In this document: positions 59,771 to 64,000 of the stretch, piece after piece
Numbering within the stretch: the stretch's first letter is position 1
Layout: every line of letters starts with the position of its first letter
Assembly: GCA_028876495.1 (NCBI GenBank)
Contig: JAGWRO010000023.1
Coordinates: 51,776 to 115,775, forward strand
From: Bacteroidota bacterium
GTDB lineage: Bacteria > Bacteroidota > Bacteroidia > Chitinophagales > Chitinophagaceae
Length of the DNA: 64,000 nucleotides
Reading direction: 5' to 3'
Translations under genes and position numbers: made by a program
Notes under the pieces: model-generated
Databases searched by the model: none
Told to the model about the DNA's origin: nothing
What the model saw: only the letters and a program-made list of their open reading frames with translations

Positions 59771-62338
59771 TTATTTCTTTTTGGCTCCTTTTTTAGGAGC
59801 TGCTTTCTTTTTAGCCGCTTTCTTATCAAACGCTTTTGGATCCTGCTGAAGGATCATTTTCTTTACCTCTTCAACCGGCAGTTGTGTGAGTTCTTCGGGC
59901 GTAAATTTTCCGCCTCCGGGTTTTGCAGTGATCTTCAACATTTTTTTTCCGAAGCGTATAAATGGCCCCCAGCGGCCGTTTTCAATTGCTATTTTATCTA
60001 CGGGCCATTGTTGTATAAAACGATTGGCTTCTTTTTCGATCTTTTTTTCAATTAGCTCATTACAATCTTTCTGTGCCAGATTATCAAAATTGTAAGCTCT
60101 CGGAACATTGATAAAAAGATCGTTCCATTTGATAAATGGCCCGAAACGCCCTTTTCCTTTGGTGATTGGTTTTTCCTGGAAATAGCCTATTGGCGCATCT
60201 TCCACTTGCTTGGCCTTAATAATTTCTATCGCCCTTTGCATATCAACTTCCGTAGGCTCTTCACCTTTTGGAATGGAAATAAATTGCTCGCCCCATTTTA
60301 CATAAGGGCCAAACCTGCCAATATTTACAGACATTTCCTTGCCTTCGTATTCGCCTAAAGTAAACGGAAGCTTAAACAGATCCATTGCTTCACCCAGCGA
60401 AATGGTTTCTATGCTTTGTGTGGCTTTTAGTTTGGCAAATTTTGGTTTTTCCTCATCTTCTGCATTTCCTATTTGTACCATTGGGCCATATCTTCCCATT
60501 CTTGCGATCACCGGCTTGCCGCTTTCAACATCCGTTCCTAATTCACGTTCTCCTTTTGCACGCTCTGCATTTTCGAGTGTATGTTCTACCGATTCATGAA
60601 ATGGTTTGTAAAACTGACCTACCATTTTATTCCATTGTAAATCACCTTCTGCAATTTTATCAAACTCTTCTTCAATATTGGCGGTAAAAGAATAATCCAT
60701 TACTTTGTCAAAATGCTGATTCAGAAAATCAGTAACAACCAACCCCAGGTCAGTAGGGAAAAGTTTTCCTTTTTCAGCTCCGGTTATTTCTGATGTTTTA
60801 ACTTTTTGAATAACATTTTCCTTAGTAAGTTTTACAATCCTGATATCGCGTTTTGTGCCTTCTTTATCTCTTTTTTCAACATAACTTCTTTTGATAATCG
60901 TGCTGATGGTAGGAGCGTAGGTACTTGGTCGTCCGATGCCCAATTCTTCCAGTTTTTTTACCAAAGAAGCTTCTGTATATCTTGGTGCATGACGGGTGAA
61001 TTTTTCTGTCGCTGTCATCTCTTCAAAATCCAGTTGTTGATTTACCGTCAGCGAAGGCAGGCGGCTTTCATTTCCAAAGGACTGTGATTCGTTTTCATCA
61101 TCGTCGGTTCCTTCATTATAAATTTTCAAAAAACCATCAAATTTCAGAACTTCACCGCTGGCAGTTAGTTCATCTTCTACTGTACTTATTTTTATTTTGG
61201 CGGTTGTCTTTTCTAAAATTGCGTCACTCATCTGGCTGGCTATGGTGCGTTTCCATATCAATTCATAAAGCCGGCTCATTTCGGGATCTTGTATACGGTT
61301 TTCGCTCATGTCGGTGGGGCGTATGGCTTCATGAGCTTCCTGGGCGCTTTCATTTTTTGTTTTGTAATTGCGCATTTGCAGATACTTTTCTCCATAATTT
61401 TTCAGTATCTCGCTTTTGATTTGTTCTTTTGCTGTAGTGCTCAGGTTTACACTGTCGGTTCTCATGTAAGTGATCTTTCCGCTCTCATATAATTTTTGAG
61501 CAATGATCATTGTTTTACTTACTCCATATCCTAATTTTCTACTGGCTTCCTGCTGTAAGGTTGAAGTAGTAAAAGGTGCAGCAGAAGTGCGTTTGCCAGG
61601 TTTTACAATAATGTCTTTTACCGAATAGGTCGCATTTTTACAGCGGTCTAAAAAGTTTTCCGCTTCTTCAATCGTTCTGGTTCCTCCGTCTTCTGCTTTA
61701 AATGATATTTTTTTACCTGACTCATCAACTGAAGCTAAAATGGCTTCAATTTTAAAACTGTTCTTTACTTCAAACTGGTTAATCTCTCTTTCTCTCTCAA
61801 CGATAAGTTTAACCGCTACGCTTTGAACTCTTCCGGCGCTTAAACCACCTTTCATTCCAATTTTTCTCCATAAAACAGGAGATAGTTCAAAACCTACCAA
61901 CCTGTCCAATACCCGCCTTGCCTGTTGCGAATTAACCAGGTTCATGTCAATAAACCGTGGATTTTGTACTGCCGCATTTATCGCCGGCTTGGTTATTTCA
62001 TGAAAAACAATCCTCTTGGTAGTATTTACATCAAGCCCTAAAACTTCAGCAAGGTGCCAGCTTATGCTTTCTCCTTCACGGTCCTCATCCGATGCCAGCC
62101 AAACCGTATCGGCTTTTTTTGCATACTGTTTTAGTTCTTTTACCACCTTTGCTTTATCATCAGGCACTTTATAGCGCGGAGAAAAATTGTTGTTTATATC
62201 AATGCCCATGTCATCTTTTTCAAGATCACGAATGTGGCCGTAACAACTCTTTACCTCGAAATCTTTACCTAAAATTTTTTCAATGGTTTTTGCTTTCGCA
62301 GGGGACTCAACAATCAATAAATTTTTTGCCATAATCAT
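59771..62338 (-). CDS. topA: DNA topoisomerase I (type IA)
   Basis: KNLLIVESPAKAKTIEKILG; ITYMRTDSVNLS; four C-terminal GRxGPxxxxx repeats; Lys-rich tail. MAKNLL start would be 62332. Confidence 0.97.
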   Translation of the reverse strand: MIMAKNLLIVESPAKAKTIEKILGKDFEVKSCYGHIRDLEKDDMGIDINNNFSPRYKVPDDKAKVVKELKQYAKKADTVWLASDEDREGESISWHLAEVLGLDVNTTKRIVFHEITKPAINAAVQNPRFIDMNLVNSQQARRVLDRLVGFELSPVLWRKIGMKGGLSAGRVQSVAVKLIVEREREINQFEVKNSFKIEAILASVDESGKKISFKAEDGGTRTIEEAENFLDRCKNATYSVKDIIVKPGKRTSAAPFTTSTLQQEASRKLGYGVSKTMIIAQKLYESGKITYMRTDSVNLSTTAKEQIKSEILKNYGEKYLQMRNYKTKNESAQEAHEAIRPTDMSENRIQDPEMSRLYELIWKRTIASQMSDAILEKTTAKIKISTVEDELTASGEVLKFDGFLKIYNEGTDDDENESQSFGNESRLPSLTVNQQLDFEEMTATEKFTRHAPRYTEASLVKKLEELGIGRPSTYAPTISTIIKRSYVEKRDKEGTKRDIRIVKLTKENVIQKVKTSEITGAEKGKLFPTDLGLVVTDFLNQHFDKVMDYSFTANIEEEFDKIAEGDLQWNKMVGQFYKPFHESVEHTLENAERAKGERELGTDVESGKPVIARMGRYGPMVQIGNAEDEEKPKFAKLKATQSIETISLGEAMDLFKLPFTLGEYEGKEMSVNIGRFGPYVKWGEQFISIPKGEEPTEVDMQRAIEIIKAKQVEDAPIGYFQEKPITKGKGRFGPFIKWNDLFINVPRAYNFDNLAQKDCNELIEKKIEKEANRFIQQWPVDKIAIENGRWGPFIRFGKKMLKITAKPGGGKFTPEELTQLPVEEVKKMILQQDPKAFDKKAAKKKAAPKKGAKKK

Positions 62339-62651
62339 CTTTTTTTTCCAATTCTTAGCCTTCCTTATTCTTATAACGTTCTAATTTCGGAATAATTTAC
62401 GTGGTTGCAATATTAGCGTAAAAATTAAAAATCAAATTTTAAAAGAGAATTTGTTATTTAAATATGGATCATTATCTTCGTAACCCCCACTGAGTAACCA
62501 TTTCAAAGCTTTCCTTTTTAATTAAAAAAAAGAAAGCATATTTAAAAACCTTAATAAATTAACTTACTAAATATATTTTTTATAAAAAAATACCGTTATA
62601 TCAATTAATAATTATTGATAATCTGAATATATTTAGTTTAAAAAAAAGTAA

Positions 62652-63419
62652 ATGAGAGTTGTAATGCTTGGTTCGGGAAATACCGCTACTGTTTTATCTG
62701 AGCTGATTGTAAAAGCCGGCCATACTATTGTTCAGGTAGTGAGCCGGAACGAAGCGAATGCCAAAGCACTTGCGTCATCTTATCTTGCTGCCACAGCACC
62801 TCTTGCTTCAGCGCAATTTGCAGAAGCGGATATATATATTGTTGCTCTGCACGATGTAGCCCTGGATCATGTTGAGCAAATTGCCGGGTTGAAAAATAAA
62901 TTTGTGGTTCACACCGCCGGGGCTGTTTCAATAAATGTATTTAAAGATATTACTTCCACTTTCGGAGTATTATATCCTTTGCAGTCTCTTTCCAAATATG
63001 CCGACCATATCCCTGAAATTCCGTTTTTAGTTGATGGCAATAACCAGGAAACCATGCATCATGTGTTGGGATTTGCAAAAACTCTTTCTGATAAAGTAAT
63101 TGAAGCCAATGATACAGAAAGACTCAATTTTCACGTGGCGGCAGTTTTTGTAAACAATTTCACTAATCATCTTTATGCCCTTGCAGAATTGTTTTGTGAA
63201 AAAGAACGGATCGATTTTAAAGCCTTGTTTCCACTGATTGATGAAACCACTTTAAGGGCCAAATCCATCTCACCTTTTCTTACACAAACCGGTCCTGCTA
63301 TCAGGGATGATATTTATACGCTTAACCGACATTTGCAGGCGCTTGCCTCCAACCCTGATCTTAAATATATTTACCTGAAGCTTACTGAAAGCATTATCAA
63401 ACATCACGGTAAAAGATAA
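62652..63419 (+). CDS. Rossmann/DUF2520 domain protein (F420-dependent NADP reductase-like)
   Basis: MRVVMLGSGNTATVLSELIVKAGHTIVQVVSR; AAVFVNNFTNHLYALAE. Confidence 0.88.
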   Translation: MRVVMLGSGNTATVLSELIVKAGHTIVQVVSRNEANAKALASSYLAATAPLASAQFAEADIYIVALHDVALDHVEQIAGLKNKFVVHTAGAVSINVFKDITSTFGVLYPLQSLSKYADHIPEIPFLVDGNNQETMHHVLGFAKTLSDKVIEANDTERLNFHVAAVFVNNFTNHLYALAELFCEKERIDFKALFPLIDETTLRAKSISPFLTQTGPAIRDDIYTLNRHLQALASNPDLKYIYLKLTESIIKHHGKR

Positions 63420-63444
63420 ATCTACTTTTAAAGTTGGTTTACTG
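63414..63444 (+). repeat. 33-bp intergenic repeat, copy 16 (overlaps stop codon of the DUF2520 gene)
   Basis: AGATAAATCTACTTTTAAAGTTGGTTTACTG. Confidence 0.7.
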
Positions 63445-63549
63445 CGCGCATAATTTATTATTCAGTTCTCTATAACTATATTTGAAAAAATTATGCTGAT
63501 AAGAAGAAACTGCTGACCTTATTTATTTCATTAACCCAATTACTTTAAA

Positions 63550-64000
63550 ATGCAAATTCTTTCCCGCTTTAAGTTGATCAAAACTTTTGCATTCGATATG
63601 GATGGTGTTTTGACTGATGGCAAAGTATTGGTTGATAGTGAAAATAACTGGCTCAGAAGCATGAATATCCGCGATGGCTATGCACTGCAACTGGCTGTTA
63701 GATCAGGGTTTGAAGTGGTGGTAATTTCAGGAAGCGATTCTTCGTTTGTTCATGACCGTTTGAATCGGCTTGGTGTAAAAGAAGTATTTATGGATGTAAA
63801 AGACAAGGAAGATTTTTTAAATCAATATGTGGCAGAAAAAAAGTTATCACTCAATGAACTGCTTTTTATGGGCGACGATATTCCTGATTATCATTGTATG
63901 AAGATAGCCGGAATAGCGGCATGCCCATCCGACGCCGCAGTTGAAATTAAAGAAATTGCTTCTTATATTTCGCCTCATAAAGGTGGCTGCGGTTGTGTGA
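63550..64000 (+). CDS. HAD-superfamily KDO 8-phosphate phosphatase-like protein, partial (runs off the right edge)
   Basis: Translation from 63550: MQILSRFKLIKTFAFDMDGVLTDGKVLVDSENNWLRSMNIRDGYALQLAVRSGFEVVVISGSDS...LLFMGDDIPDYHCMKIAGIAACPSDAAVEIKEIASYISPHKGGCGCV; DMDGVLTDG and GDDxxD motifs. Confidence 0.9.
   Translation, partial: MQILSRFKLIKTFAFDMDGVLTDGKVLVDSENNWLRSMNIRDGYALQLAVRSGFEVVVISGSDSSFVHDRLNRLGVKEVFMDVKDKEDFLNQYVAEKKLSLNELLFMGDDIPDYHCMKIAGIAACPSDAAVEIKEIASYISPHKGGCGCV

Noticed and set aside
1-64000. CRISPR arrays, tRNA/rRNA genes, IS elements, prophage or toxin-antitoxin modules
   Set aside because: No regularly spaced direct repeats, cloverleaf sequences, transposase/integrase motifs or phage structural proteins were seen.

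Overview
The window is a ~64 kb stretch of a Bacteroidota chromosome, probably Chitinophagaceae judging from protein style, T9SS type-B sorting domain, TlpA/DUF4369 proteins and TAnnTTTG-type promoters. It is mostly chromosomal housekeeping and accessory metabolism. I saw no phage, IS element, CRISPR, rRNA or tRNA. Recognisable genes: M61 peptidase (partial), GH2, a multiheme cytochrome / FG-GAP-ASPIC-UnbV / TPR three-gene operon, secDF, ggt, ftsH, an ECF sigma with TPR-like extension plus YCII protein, a ThuA-PQQ dehydrogenase-PKD-cytochrome c fusion, a second ThuA protein, an MFS transporter, a T9SS cargo protein, a methyltransferase, an ECF sigma plus small membrane protein, a full kdp locus (sigma-54-type regulator, three micro-ORFs including kdpF, kdpABC, porin, split KdpD and histidine kinase), a Gfo/Idh oxidoreductase, M23 peptidase plus bactofilin, two paralogous TIM-barrel epimerases, GH13, dacB (PBP4), cinA, tamB, topA, a DUF2520 protein and a partial kdsC-like HAD phosphatase. 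The most unusual signal is not a gene. About 16 intergenic copies of a ~33-bp repeat (consensus about AAATAAAAATCnnnnTTATTTGTTnGTTTACTG) are scattered over the window. Most lie just after stop codons in sense orientation. Two of them, each next to a second longer repeat, bracket the kdp module. All comparisons were made by eye; no searches were run.
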